A DNA stretch of 64,000 nucleotides, taken from the NCBI GenBank assembly GCA_950295325.1, contig OX485807.1, forward strand, positions 45,682,796-45,746,795, written 5' to 3'. Source of the stretch: Polytrichum commune. Lineage: Eukaryota > Streptophyta > Polytrichopsida > Polytrichales > Polytrichaceae. The position numbers were made by a program, and so were the translations under genes. Of this stretch, positions 44,569 to 55,400 are shown piece after piece (the stretch's first letter is position 1; every line of letters begins with the position of its first letter). The notes beneath the pieces were generated by a model. It had not been told where the DNA came from, did not search any database, and saw only the letters and a program-made list of their open reading frames with translations.

Positions 44569-45098
44569 GTATTTTCTTTTATTATATGCAATAAGTGTTT
44601 GTCAATTGAAGGTATTGTAGCATACACAACGCATAAGCATTGTATATGCTACGTGCCAACTTTTAAAAATTACATTAAAATAGGAAAGTTTGGGGAGACG
44701 ACCCAAACACGGCCACAGGTTTGGGTCGGTCGACCCAAACACAGCCTCTTGTTTGGGTCGACCGACCCAAACACAAAACAAAGCATCATGTTTGGGCCGA
44801 ACGACCCAAACAACGTCTTCTAATTATAAACTCATAAAGAAATCCATGATTTTTGCATCAATATAAAATTCACATCCACTAAAAAATAATAATCAAGGAA
44901 TGTATCAAGGAAAAGTATCAAGTAATCCTGCATGTCACAAACAATATAAAATGCAAATCCACCCAATAATCAAAACATTCTTATTATCAATACAAATGAT
45001 GCTGAAATATATAAATATACAATCCACCTAAACCTATTCATGTCGTAGATGTTTGGGTCGAACGACCGAAACTAACATTGCACATTATTTTCTTACAG
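44569..45098 (+). promoter_or_regulatory. P2 5'-UTR intron with palindromes
   Basis: GTATTT...TTCTTACAG directly before the P2 ATG. Sites: variant TTTGGGGAGACGACCCAAA at 44,689, perfect at 44,720 and 44,752, one-base variant at 44,791 (TTTGGGCCG), and at 45,052 the variant TTTGGGTCGAACGACCGAAA, 47 bp before the ATG (P1: 48 bp). It also holds the inverted repeat 44,621-44,648. Confidence 0.7.
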
Positions 45099-46424
45099 AT
45101 GGCTCCAAAGAAAAGACCCGGCGAAAGGTGGTTCATGCCTGCGCCGGACATGTTGTGGCAGGAGCACGAAACCCCGCAGGATGACACCTATTCCCCTAAG
45201 GACGGGCTTGTCCTCGCGTGGTCTATACAAGTGGTTAAGGGTTCGCAATACAAAATGATTTTTGTTGTGAAGGTTGGGACCGTGGAGAAGCACACATGGG
45301 CTACTCTTACGGGGTGGGAGGTGGCATCGGTTCAGTCTCTTGGAGACTACGTGGATGTCATCCTCGAGAACAACGCTGTCCAGAACGCGCATATGTTTAT
45401 GCACCAGTTCTCCGAACCCTTTGACGCTATCTATGCAAAAGAAACATGTGTAGAACCAGACGTCATCAAACCGGAGTCCATATTCATCGATAACAGTACA
45501 TCGAACACAAAGGTGTCGAGCAGATTCACGAAACTAAAGCATGCAATCAGCGTGCTCAACAAAGCCCTGCAGAGCAAAACCAAGTCTTAGCAACCCGTGA
45601 GGCGGAAAGCAACCACAGAGGAAGGAGCAGGGTCGTCAAGACCTCAATCGGTGAGGAAGCCGCGACCAGTACCGGCTGACTCGCGGAGGACCACTCCCTC
45701 CCAAACACCTGCGGATAGCGAGACGCCTACACCTTCTGGGAGCCGTCAAACAACTCCATCCAAGAGGGGGAGAGAGTCATCTGTGATGACTGACGAGCCA
45801 GTCTCACCGGAGTTGCGCATGCCGAAGCCCGGCGAAGAGGTGGATGCAGGGGAGCTGCAGAAAATCGTGAACAATTTCACGACGAAATGCTCCCACTGTT
45901 TTTTCATGGGCAGGGATTTTAAGTTCGACGTGAACATCAGCCAGTGCCATCTAGCGCCACCGGAGAAGTGTGTCCGGGCAAAGGAGGACGCCTACGTTGA
46001 CTGGATAATCGCGCAGATCGTTTGCGAGCAGTTTAAAGACGACAGGCAAACGATAGTAGTGATGCCACAGGGTCTCAAGAAAATGCCTACACCTGAAATG
46101 TGGCCCACAATTCAGAAGGGCGATTTTTGGCTCATAGACGGCCAACACAGCGTGGAGGCATCCAAGAAAATCCAACTCATGAATGAGTGGGATGATCCGA
46201 ACAATCAGAAGGAAAAGCTGAAGGTTTGGAAGGCACTGGTGGTGTGGTCTGACGACGAGACCAAGCTCAGCGACATCTCCCGGTACTTCAATATGGGAAA
46301 TAAGAAGAGGGCCTACCAAGCTTCCTGGATAAGGAATATCATGGCCTCGCGGGAGGTGTGGGAGTTCTATGGTAGGCCTCCCAAGGAGAGGGAGAATGCG
46401 AAGGACAAGAATCCCAAATGGGAG
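45099..46424 (+). CDS. P2 exon 1: ParB-like module with a premature TAG
   Basis: Equivalent to P1 exon 1; starts MAPKKRPGERWFMPAP. The stop at residue 164 (45,588) lies in the linker after the N-terminal module, so a truncated ~163-residue protein could still be made, with possible re-initiation not supported by any nearby ATG context. The ParB-like loop FWLIDGQHSVEASKKIQ is identical to P1, and the four cysteines (CSHC...QCHLAPPEKC) are kept. Confidence 0.6.
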
Positions 46425-46636
46425 GTGAGTATTGTTTAGGTCGACCGACCCAAACTCCTGATGCAGCCTTGTTTATTTAGTTTGGGTCGACCGACCCAAA
46501 CTCTTGATGCAGCTAGTTTATTTAGTTTGGGTCGATCGACCCAAACTCTTGTTGTAGATGTTGGTCATGATATGGGTTGGAAATCACATGTACATATCTA
46601 ACACGCATTCAAATGTTCTGTTTTGTGGACGTGCAG
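46425..46636 (+). promoter_or_regulatory. P2 intron 1 with three palindromes
   Basis: Sites at 46,435 (one substitution, TTTAGGTCG), 46,481 (centre AC) and 46,526 (centre AT), spaced 46 bp. P1 has two sites in this intron. Confidence 0.8.
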
Positions 46637-47968
46637 GATTTCAAATACCAAATGATCAACAAATTCTCCTCCATTGATAATTCGAGCCACAAGCAAAAGA
46701 AATACAGCGACCTCAAGGGGGAGATTTACTTGATTACAGCATCTGACTCAGTTTGGAGGAAGTGGAAAACCGTGTTTGAAAAGCACGAGACGGGGGATTT
46801 GATCGACCCCGACACTGGCATTTTCTTCAGCCAAACCTCGCGCTTCAAGCAGATGAAGCCTCTCGTGAGAGAGTTCTTTAGAACTCTTCAAGGGCTGTCA
46901 GAGACGGAGGTGGAGAAGGCGGCATCTCACATCCTGCACGTGGCACCCACGGCGAAGAGGTGTTGGGTGCACCCGAAGATTGTCTTCCAAAAGCCCAAAT
47001 CCTTCGTTCCTTCATGCTACACCATGAAGGAATGGACGGAGAACAGGAAAAAGAAGACGACTATCGTGCAGGAGCTGCATAAACTAGTGCCAGAGAGAAA
47101 TATTGTCGTGGACGGCGAGGTCCATGAGGCTAACTGGAGAGCATTCAAAGCTGAATATAAGTTCACCAGTGCCTCCATGGCGGCTCTAATAAGGGAAGCG
47201 GGGGACGACTTCTTGCGGGCCAAGATGGTGAAGGGTGGGAAGAACCGGGCGCTTCCGGATCACACAACGCGTGCGTTCTCGAACTTCATCAAGGAGAAGA
47301 AGATTGTCCAGTTTGAAGGGGAAGCGTACTTCAACCTTGTCACCGCCGACCCGTTGAAAATTCAGGGCTGGCCAGGTCAAGACGCCAGAATGGCGATAAG
47401 GACGAAAGCAAGGGACCGCTTTCCTTTTGGGATGATTGATTTCAGGAATATTCCTGGAAGCTCATTTGAGGGCACGATGAGCACCCTCTTCTATGACCCC
47501 TTCCTATCTAAGTTCGTCGATTATGCAAGCCCTAAGTTCAGGGAGGTAGATATCTGGCTTTGGATAGTCGAGGATAGGAGGGCGGAGCAGGTGTACGAGC
47601 TTGTCCGGAAACTGCAGCCGGAGTATGCAGTCTCCAAGTCTCACTACATCGCCGCACCGGCGGAGGGAGCTTACACGACGTTGAGGGACAAGAAGACCAA
47701 GTTCGTCAACGTCTTGTGTTTGTACTTCGTGTACAAAGCGGAGTTGCTGAAGGTGCCGAACCACCCTATATCCCGGATGGACAAACTCTTCCAAGTTCCA
47801 GAAGGGTTGGGTGTCAACAAGTGCCTCTACGACGAGGCTAAATACGCGAACTATCCTTTAGATGAGCTGCGGATGGAATTTTACGTGAGAATGATGAGGA
47901 CGCTGACGAGGAGAGGGGATTGCATCTTCAACGTCTTCGGAGGCTCTAAACCTATCTATGCTGCCATG
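46637..47968 (+). CDS. P2 exon 2: methyltransferase-like module, intact
   Basis: 444 codons without gap relative to P1. The DFRNIP segment and the terminal RGDCIFNVFGGSKPIYAAM are kept almost unchanged, while variable residues cluster around 'LVTADPLKIQGWPGQD'. Conservation of the degenerate motifs in both copies implies they are the normal state of this family, not decay. Confidence 0.5.
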
Positions 47969-48231
47969 GTAAGCGACTTTCTATAACTCGTGCGCAGTTT
48001 GGGTCGATCGACCCAAACTAGGCTCTGTGTTGGTTTGGGTCGATCGACCCAAACTAGGCTCTTTGTTGGTTTGGGTCGATCGACCCAAACTAGTCTCTTT
48101 GTTGGTTTGGTCGATCGACCCAAACTAGGCTCTTTGTTGGTTTGGGTCGATCGACCCAAACTACACATTGTACTTGGTCTTGTTTATGTCCCTCGCCTAA
48201 TTCTAATGTCTATATAACTTGGATTGTGTAG
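47969..48231 (+). promoter_or_regulatory. P2 intron 2 with five palindromes
   Basis: A mini-array of ~36-bp units 'actaggctctttgttgg' plus palindrome at 47,998, 48,034, 48,070, 48,106 (one G missing) and 48,141, all with centre AT. P1 has two sites here with centre AG, so the number and centre changed together, consistent with local unequal exchange. Confidence 0.85.
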
Positions 48232-49716
48232 ATGTCGGGGCTGAGTATATACTCCTACATAGAGGATGGCGATCTGCCATTTTACAGGACGCAGAGATCG
48301 TTGGCGAAGAAGATGGACATCCTCGATTGGATCCCGGGTAGCTACGTCGACGAGGTTGTTCAGGGGGGCGAAAACCCTCTTGATAGGGTGAGGCGGATCA
48401 ACCCGGAAGAAATGGCCATGAGGGCCACAACCCAAGAACCCGAACCTCTTGTCGGGTTGCATCCGGGCAATCCGTCCCGCACAGAAGGTGGCGATGTCGA
48501 GGAGGAGGAGGAAGAAGAGGAGCACGAGGAGGCGGAGAAGGAAGGCGACGTGGAGGAAGGGGCAACGGGCTTCACGCAAGAATCCGAAGCCCCTCAACGG
48601 AAGAAGGCGATGCGGGCGGCAACCCCGCAGAGTAAGCTCGTGCCCGTCCTAACGGTGGACGATGCACGGGACATGTACTCCAGGGACGCGACTGCCACGT
48701 TCAGGGAGAGGAGGAAGATGAAGGGGAAGAAGCTGTATGGCAACTACTCCGTGGAGGAGACCATTGCCATAAGCAGCGAGGACGACGATGACATTGAGCT
48801 CGCCAAACGGCTAAGATCAGATCCCCCGTCCCCGACAGCGTTCGCTGGCATGGTTAGGGTGAAGCCCGAGGTCCTGACTGTGGAGGAGGCGAACGAGAAG
48901 ATGAGGAGGGACGAGGAGCAGCGAGTCCGCCTGCAGAAGGCTGCCGCGGAAGAACCCTCAATGCGGAACGAGGTAGCAGAGCTAAGGGCTCTCCTGTTGG
49001 AGCAGGAACGACAGAGGGCGATGGCCCAACCTCCGTCCCACGCCGAATTGATATCACAAGTGATACAAGGAATGTGGGCGCAAGGTTTGGTGGTGGCTCC
49101 CTCCAGCTCCTTCCCGCACTTGCCCCCCGGCTTCCCTCCGCAGAGCATCCCTCAGCAGCCTGTGCCGCAATCGTCTTTCAGCTTCCAGCACTTGATGCGG
49201 CCCCACCAAGTTCCGTACGCGCCGGTCCAGCAAGTGGATGACCCCAACATCTGGCGCGTCTCTGGAGCCTCCTCCCCTTTGGGCCCTCCACCACTTCGGC
49301 CCCCGATAGTCATGGCGCCCCCTCACCAATCGGACGACCCCAGGATGTTTGGGTCGACCGACCCAAACCCACCATCCACTGGAGTGTCCGAAGGGCCCTC
49401 TCCAGATGCAGGACAGTTTGGGTCGCCCGACCCAAACCCCGTTGCAGCGCAGTCCTCCCTTGACCAACATGGGTGTCAACTAGACACGGCCATGCTAGAT
49501 GTTGAAGGCTTGCAAGGGCCTGGTGATACCTCTACTCCTAACCAAATCGATGAACCCATGCATGATGCAAATGCGGAGATTGGTTTAGGACAAGGGCCTG
49601 ATGCCGATCGTTTGCAGGAGAAGGTTCCTGACGTCGTCGGAGAAGGCGGTGGCGAGAGAGGCGGGGCAGCGGGGACGGTGGAGGCTTCCACATCGTCGAG
49701 ACATGACCAGGGCGAG
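48232..49716 (+). CDS. P2 exon 3: acidic/coiled-coil/proline-rich region, open frame
   Basis: 495 codons, starting MSGLSIYSYIEDGD, continuous through the C-rich stretch where P1 is shifted. Without splicing the frame reads three more codons to TGA at 49,726-49,728. TIAISSEDDDD (~1,062-1,072) is the SUMO-interacting-like motif, and MRNEVAELRALLLEQERQRA the coiled coil. In-frame palindromes at 49,348-49,367 and 49,417-49,436 encode FGSTDPN and FGSPDPN, at the same sites as in P1 but with different centres (AC and CC). Confidence 0.7.
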
Positions 49717-50207
49717 ATAATACACTGAGCCCTCCCCAGTTTGGGTCGACCGACCCAAACTTCCTGGGTCATTGTCTTGTTGGCGTGGTCGTGTCCCCCT
49801 TGCTAGGAGGAAATGCACACCCCCTGCCCCCCATGCTCTACACTTGCTCCCCCTCCCCCCAACGTGCCCCCCCGCGATCCCCTTCGTCTCACCTGCACTC
49901 GACTATGCTCGACCTTGGCGGCGCGCAACCAATTTTGTAGATGTAGAATTAGGATAGTGTGAATGCCCTCGTTCACCGCGGTCCCCCCCCCCCAATCAAA
50001 TTGTACATAGAGATTTGTAAAAATAAAATTATTATTTTTGGCGCCCATATGTTTGCATCCGTGTCCCAATGTATGTTGTTCCCCTTGTATGTTTTTGTTG
50101 CCACCAATGGTCCAATTCTTCTTGTGTTTGCACAAAATTTCCGTTCTGCTTGAGATGGACATAGCATAACATAGTCCTCGTCCGCCTTCTCTCGCTCGTC
50201 GCCGCAG
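49717..50207 (+). promoter_or_regulatory. P2 intron 3, donor mutated, one palindrome
   Basis: Begins AT (GAG|ATAATA) where P1 has GAG|GTAATG; the acceptor GCCGCAG is intact. Palindrome at 49,740-49,759 (centre AC). Confidence 0.65.
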
Positions 50208-51020
50208 GGTTCGGAGCATAGCGTCGCAGCTCCCCACCGATCCTCTCCGAGGAGTGTGGAGGACAACGCGGTGGTCCCCCCGATTTTGCCCTCGCCACCT
50301 TCGCCTCCCAAGACCCGGTTCCTGGTGCTAGACCTCAACGGGGTCCTTGTCCAGTGCGTGCATTGTCCGAGGGTCCCCACGGTGCCTTTCTGCAAGCCCG
50401 AGGACGCCAACTACGATGGTCCCCCCGCGTACATCAAAAGCAAGCTAGTGTACCTCCGCCCGTGGCTTCGGCGCTTCCTGCAGGTCGCCCTATCCAAATG
50501 GTGGGTGATCGTGTGGAGCTCCATGAAGTCCGAGAACACCCAGGCCGTCGTGGAGTTCATCTTCAAGGGACTCCAACCCCCGTGCTTGGTCCTAGGACAG
50601 GACTCTTGTAGAACGTTATACACCCCCGAGGGCAGGGTTGTGAAAAAGCCCAACAACCCCGCCGTAAACCAATTTCTTAAGGTCTTGAAGCCAGTCGTAT
50701 GGGACCAGCGTCCGACCATGGTCGGCTGTCCCTACGACGTTCGCCCCACCCGTGACAACACGTTGATGGTGGACGACAGCGCTTCCAAAAACATTTTGAA
50801 CCCGACCTCGAACTTCATAGTTTGCCCCACGTGGACGGTCGAGAAGGTCCGAGACCGCTTTTTGTTAGACCTACTTAAGTACATTCAAACGCTCGTGGGG
50901 AGCGGACTACCCGTGCCCCAGTTCCTTAGTTGTAATCCGATAGGCGAAAGATACATGGATCCGAAGGACTATATGTACAGAGAGTTGTACGCTCACGCGA
51001 AATATAATAAACTCATTTGA
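50208..51020 (+). CDS. P2 exon 4: FCP1/NIF-type HAD phosphatase domain
   Basis: 270 codons aligning without gaps to P1 exon 4. RFLVLDLNGVLVQC, VIVWSSMKSENT and TLMVDDSASKN are all kept, including the Asn variant of the nucleophile motif. An ATG at 50,256 (MEDNAVVPP) could start a free phosphatase of 254 residues if the exon is not spliced to exon 3, which is relevant because the upstream donor is lost in this copy. Confidence 0.75.
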   Translation, partial: GSEHSVAAPHRSSPRSVEDNAVVPPILPSPPSPPKTRFLVLDLNGVLVQCVHCPRVPTVPFCKPEDANYDGPPAYIKSKLVYLRPWLRRFLQVALSKWWVIVWSSMKSENTQAVVEFIFKGLQPPCLVLGQDSCRTLYTPEGRVVKKPNNPAVNQFLKVLKPVVWDQRPTMVGCPYDVRPTRDNTLMVDDSASKNILNPTSNFIVCPTWTVEKVRDRFLLDLLKYIQTLVGSGLPVPQFLSCNPIGERYMDPKDYMYRELYAHAKYNKLI

Positions 51021-51139
51021 GATACTACATGGTGTGCCATTGTGTGTGATATATTATGCCTCAATTGTATATCGATTTTCACATGCTCCCCCCTCCCCCC
51101 CTCCCCTTGGGTTTTGTTTTGTTTCCTTTTTTGCGCCAG

Positions 51140-51949
51140 CGTTTGGAGCCCTCGATTGAGATCGTCAACGAATCAAACTTGGGGAGCTTCTTCTACGAGA
51201 CCGTCTACGATGCCGCGTCCACCATCGACTACTCCAAGGAGCCTATCGACGCCGGCGTCGTCGATAGCCCCCCACCCAAGCAAATCTTCCGGCCATCTCC
51301 GTCCCCGTCGCCGCTCAAGGGCATAAATCGCAAATGCGTCCGGACGTCCCCCTCTCGGCCCGGCGGCAGTATTACACCTCAACGGCGGCTGCGGATGGAC
51401 GCTCGGCCCACGAAGAGTGGCACCCTTCCTATCCCTTTGCGGGATGCCTTGCCCCTCCTCGCCAACTCCGACGGGAACGCCCCCGGTGACAAGGTGAACC
51501 CCCCCCCCCCCTCCAAAAAAACATGGTTAACCACGCATTACAATCATCCCGCACTTAAAAAATGAACGTGTGACACGTTTGGGTCTTCCTCCCTTAACTA
51601 ACACGTGTGTTCTTGCATTCACGCGTTGCAGGTTGCTCCCGCCCGTAAACCTATGCGGGATGATCCGTCCGTCGAGTTGGAGCGTTTCTACTCCATGACC
51701 AGAAATGCAAGACAGTCCACTTCATCGTATTCAAATTCTTCGTCGTATAATTCGGGCGGCCGACGGAATACAAAATGTGTTATTGATGGCGTTCACCCCA
51801 AGAATGGCTATAGTCGCGGGGCGGAGATTTTCAGGAATGTTGAAGCAATGCGAGCAAAAGAAGCTGCAGCAAAAGAAAAAGAGGCAAAAGAAAAAGAGGC
51901 AAAAGAAAAAAAAGCAAAAGAAAAAGAGGTAGTATCCGAGGCTAGATAG
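51140..51949 (+). CDS. Q2: small basic two-exon reading frame at the right end
   Basis: Exons 51,140-51,493 and 51,632-51,949, phase-0 GT-AG intron; the product ends AKEKKAKEKEVVSEAR. This copy shows the unshifted C-terminus. As in Q1 there is no ATG at the start of the first exon. The intron holds a decayed palindrome (TTTGGGTCTTCCTCCC) at about 51,578. Confidence 0.5.
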
Positions 51950-52467
51950 GCCATAGTAGGCGTAGGGTTTTGGGCCATAGGCAAGAACATTTTGGGTCGC
52001 ACTATCCAATGCATGTGTGGTGTTAGCATGATATGCATTTTACATGCCACACTTTGTATGTTTTTTTTTGCAATAATACAAGTTAGACATGATTTCCCCT
52101 TCCATATGGTCTAAGGTTTGGATTGCCCTACCTAAACCATCACAAATATGAGTTTGGAATATTTTGTATGCAATATTATATTGGTTAACATATTAACCCT
52201 TCAATAAGATCTATGGTTTGGATTGCCCTACCTAAACCATATTCATACAAGCTCTAATATTTTGTGTGCAATAATATGAATGTTTTAAGGTTTCCCCTTA
52301 AATGTGGTCTAAGATTTGGATTGCCCACCCTAAACCATCACAAATATGAGTTATTTATGGGGTTCTTGGTCTAAACACCTGCTTCAAAGTGTTCGTATCT
52401 TACAACTTTCTCCAATATGTGTTCCATTTATCCTTGTTCTTATTTATGTGAATGTCTCAAAATGCCC
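51950..52467. repeat. Right subterminal region with three ~100-bp repeats, outer copy
   Basis: Imperfect palindromes at 52,115-52,138, 52,215-52,238 and 52,313-52,336. The whole region is about 99% identical to 42,006-42,541, much closer than P1 is to P2 upstream. Confidence 0.65.
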
Positions 52468-52495
52468 AAAAAGTCTCAATTTAACGAATATAGTG
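52468..52495 (-). repeat. Terminal inverted repeat, outer right end
   Basis: Ends ...TCAATTTAACGAATATAGTG; followed by TTAA and then 'caacaaaacaataac' host sequence. Confidence 0.8.
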
Positions 52496-55400
52496 TTAAC
52501 AACAAAACAATAACAATAACATAACAACCAAAAATTAAAATGTTTGTTTTCCATGTTCGCCAACTACCATATTTGTGTAGTTTTGTAATCTAGTGTACGT
52601 CATAATGACAGTTATATATGTGCAAAATTCATGCATAAATCCAAATTTACTTAAATAATAGTTCAATTCCTTGCTTGTGAGCCAATAAGAAAATATTTGA
52701 AATAAAAAGCAATTGGCAACCAACCCCTAAAGTGGTTCAAACGCCACCAAAAATGAAAAAAATGAAAAAGAAAACTATTTCATTGGGACCTTTATGTTAG
52801 CCGGAAAAAAGGTTTGAAATCAGATATGTAATGCCAAAGTAAATTTCAAGTGGTCCAAAGAATTGATAAAAATTCCCCAGCTACAACCACTAGGGCACTT
52901 GAGGAATCCAAATACAAATCATAAAACATAAGCTCTTGAGCTTAAACATATTAATGTATAGTACTAGGGTTGAGCTCCTAAGCTCACAAGGCTACTTCAA
53001 TCCTTGGGACCCTTATGTGAGCCAAGAAGCAAATACTTGAAAGTAATAATCAATGAAAGCTTGACTCTACAATGGTCCAAATAAAATAAAAACCCCTCAA
53101 ATTGCAACTAGGGGGGGGGGGACAATTAAGGGATCCAAAAACAAATAATAAAATTTGTTCCTAGTTATACGTGAAAAGTATAGAGACTCAGAATAGTGCA
53201 ATGTCTTTGCTAATGGGTAGCCAAAGCTTGCAGCACCCACCAAAGTAGTATCAAGATGGGCTTTGTCTTGCCTCCCATTCCAGATGACCCCTTCTTGGAG
53301 AACAATTTGAAGGTGATTATGAAGGGTACATTTGATGAGGTTATTACTCAATTGTCAGAGTTTTGTCTTGTGAACACTGATTGAAGCCAAGTATTTAGGA
53401 ATCACCCAAAGTGGCTTGCCTGATTTCAAGTGATGCAAACCAACCGACACTATGCAACGCATGTTGCTATTTTTGGTTTCCAAGTTTTGGGGAAAAATCT
53501 AGTGTTCAACCCAGACCACGACCAAGAAATGCAAGACTTGGAAATTACATCTATTCTGCCCCAACAAGTGGAGAATGAATTGGAGACGTGATTGTTTGAA
53601 ATTTTCTTAAGATTGTTGTTGTTACGATATAACATTCTCAAGTATTCATGCGTGGCTGGAGCTTAGGATTTTAAAATTCAATGAGAGAGCGAAGTTCAGT
53701 GGTTATAGGGGTTGGTGTGGCCTTTAAAATAGTCCCCCATAAAAGCGGGCATGCCCCAAAATGTTGGTAAGAGAGACTTGCTTATGCTCATGATCTAGCT
53801 TTCTCTCCTCTCTCTCTACCTGGACACTCTGGAGATGAAGCATGGTGCGCCTAGTGCAGGGTATCTGCCCATTGGCAGTGAGCCAGCAAGTTAGAGTGTC
53901 CAGAACAATAAAATTTTGAAATACCTCTGTTTTCATGTTCCTTCGAGTCTAGGGTCACACCTTCATGTGGAATCATCATAATTCTTTAACACAAAATAAA
54001 TCGGCAAACGATCGCCTGCATCCTGGTGATGTTTCTAATAATGCATAAAATTGAGCTGGAAAAACGTGACTATTCCAAGGAAACAGAGGATCTTCAAATT
54101 TAAGAGCTCCCACTCTCCTCAAACACTACGATGTAACTTCATTACCTGAAGAAGACACTGACAACGGAGGCAATAGATCGCACCCTCTCTCGTTTGATGA
54201 TGCTTCATCTTGGTAAACCTACTTTCAAACACGCAGCTGAAAAAGAATACCAGAAACAAATTGAATATCGAAAACAAATCGCAACACCAGAAATAAAACA
54301 CAACAAAATTGTGAGCATCTAAGTATGCAATATATATCGTAGAAGCTCATATAGTTATTGTTTCTAAGTCTACTATCAAGCGATCAATAGGATGTAATGT
54401 TTGTTTGTTGTTGGTTCCTTTTCAACACTAACATAAGTCAATCTCCATGTTTCATGGGTGGTCAATCAAGTCAATTGGATCCCTATATTTTACCAATCGA
54501 ATACCGAACTTTTTATATATCTTATAAAGCCTAGTAGCGAGCCTATCATAAAAGTACAAATGTTGTACGTTTTTAAAGGCCCTCCATCCATGTACATAAG
54601 TACGTACTCTTATAATTTTTGTAGCATATGTATACGTACTATGGCAAAGTTCAAGTTAACACCCCTTTTTTGCACTCACATACAATTGTACGTGTTGAGT
54701 AGTACAATGCACCCCCCGAGCATTTGACTCCATAATTAAAGCAAAAACCATGAAATATTTAAAAGACTATGATGCTCACTTGACAATATTTTGTATGCCC
54801 ATAAAGTAAGAAAGAAGAAAGAAAGATGACTCCGATGTTGCCAATGGCATCAACTATGGTGTTACTGCATTTTCGAGTTGGCCTAAGTCTATATGTAATC
54901 CCCAAACATGCATTCCTTGAATTCGATGGGCCCCAACGACAACTACCTCTTTTTCGAAGATGAACACTTTGAACGGGCATGGACAAGCTAGCCGACACCT
55001 ATCTCCCCCAAGGGCAAGCCTCTAGATTGAATGATTGGTTGAAGATATCTAGTTCCCTATATACCCCACTATGATTGGGTGGATAATAGGTGGTAGGGTG
55101 CACCAAAAATCAAGTGCTAGGAAGCTCATCCATGTGATCACTATTATGGCCTTAGGCAACTTAACCTCATAATTCCTACGAGATCCGGGTTTAGGCCTTA
55201 AATTTAAGCCACCCTACCTATGTAGTATGTATAGTTGAGTATAGGAGTATATTTGCGAAGGGTATATATTAGGAGCAGAATATGTAACTCTATGTGCAAT
55301 TTATGTTTGGTTGGATGTCAAATATTTGGATATCAAATAGTTGATTCAACTTTTCGAGGGTTCAAACATATAGACATAGGATGGTCAAACATAGGATTTT

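Larger units (their letters stand above)
45099..51020 (+). pseudogene. P2 gene model: second ParB-like / methyltransferase-like / FCP1-like fusion gene
   Basis: Exons 45,099-46,424, 46,637-47,968, 48,232-49,716 and 50,208-51,020 have the same lengths as P1 (1,326, 1,332, 1,485 against 1,484, and 813 bp) and the same phase-0 joints, giving a 1,651-residue product apart from its lesions. One is an in-frame TAG at 45,588-45,590 where P1 has CAG. The other is the intron-3 donor, which is AT instead of GT at 49,717-49,718, so splicing to exon 4 would fail or use another site. The rest is open. Compared with P1, many third-codon changes leave the protein unchanged, so the gene was under selection until recently. 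Confidence 0.65.
17729..52495. mobile_element. Outer giant DNA transposon (T1 ... P2), interrupted by a nested copy
   Basis: The left end CACTATATTCGTTAAATTGA (17,729) is matched by its reverse complement ending at 52,495; at least 26 bp are shared by all four ends found. Removing the inner copy (24,432-42,569, 18.1 kb) leaves 16.6 kb arranged as left end, transposase T1 (minus), palindrome array, intergenic spacer, P2 (plus), Q2, right end. The spacer halves on either side of the inner copy (22,900-24,427 and 42,574-45,098) together are homologous to the single spacer of the inner copy (31,740-35,256), which supports nesting. Outer flanks are CAAA and TTAA, so no clean target duplication is visible for this copy. 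Confidence 0.75.
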
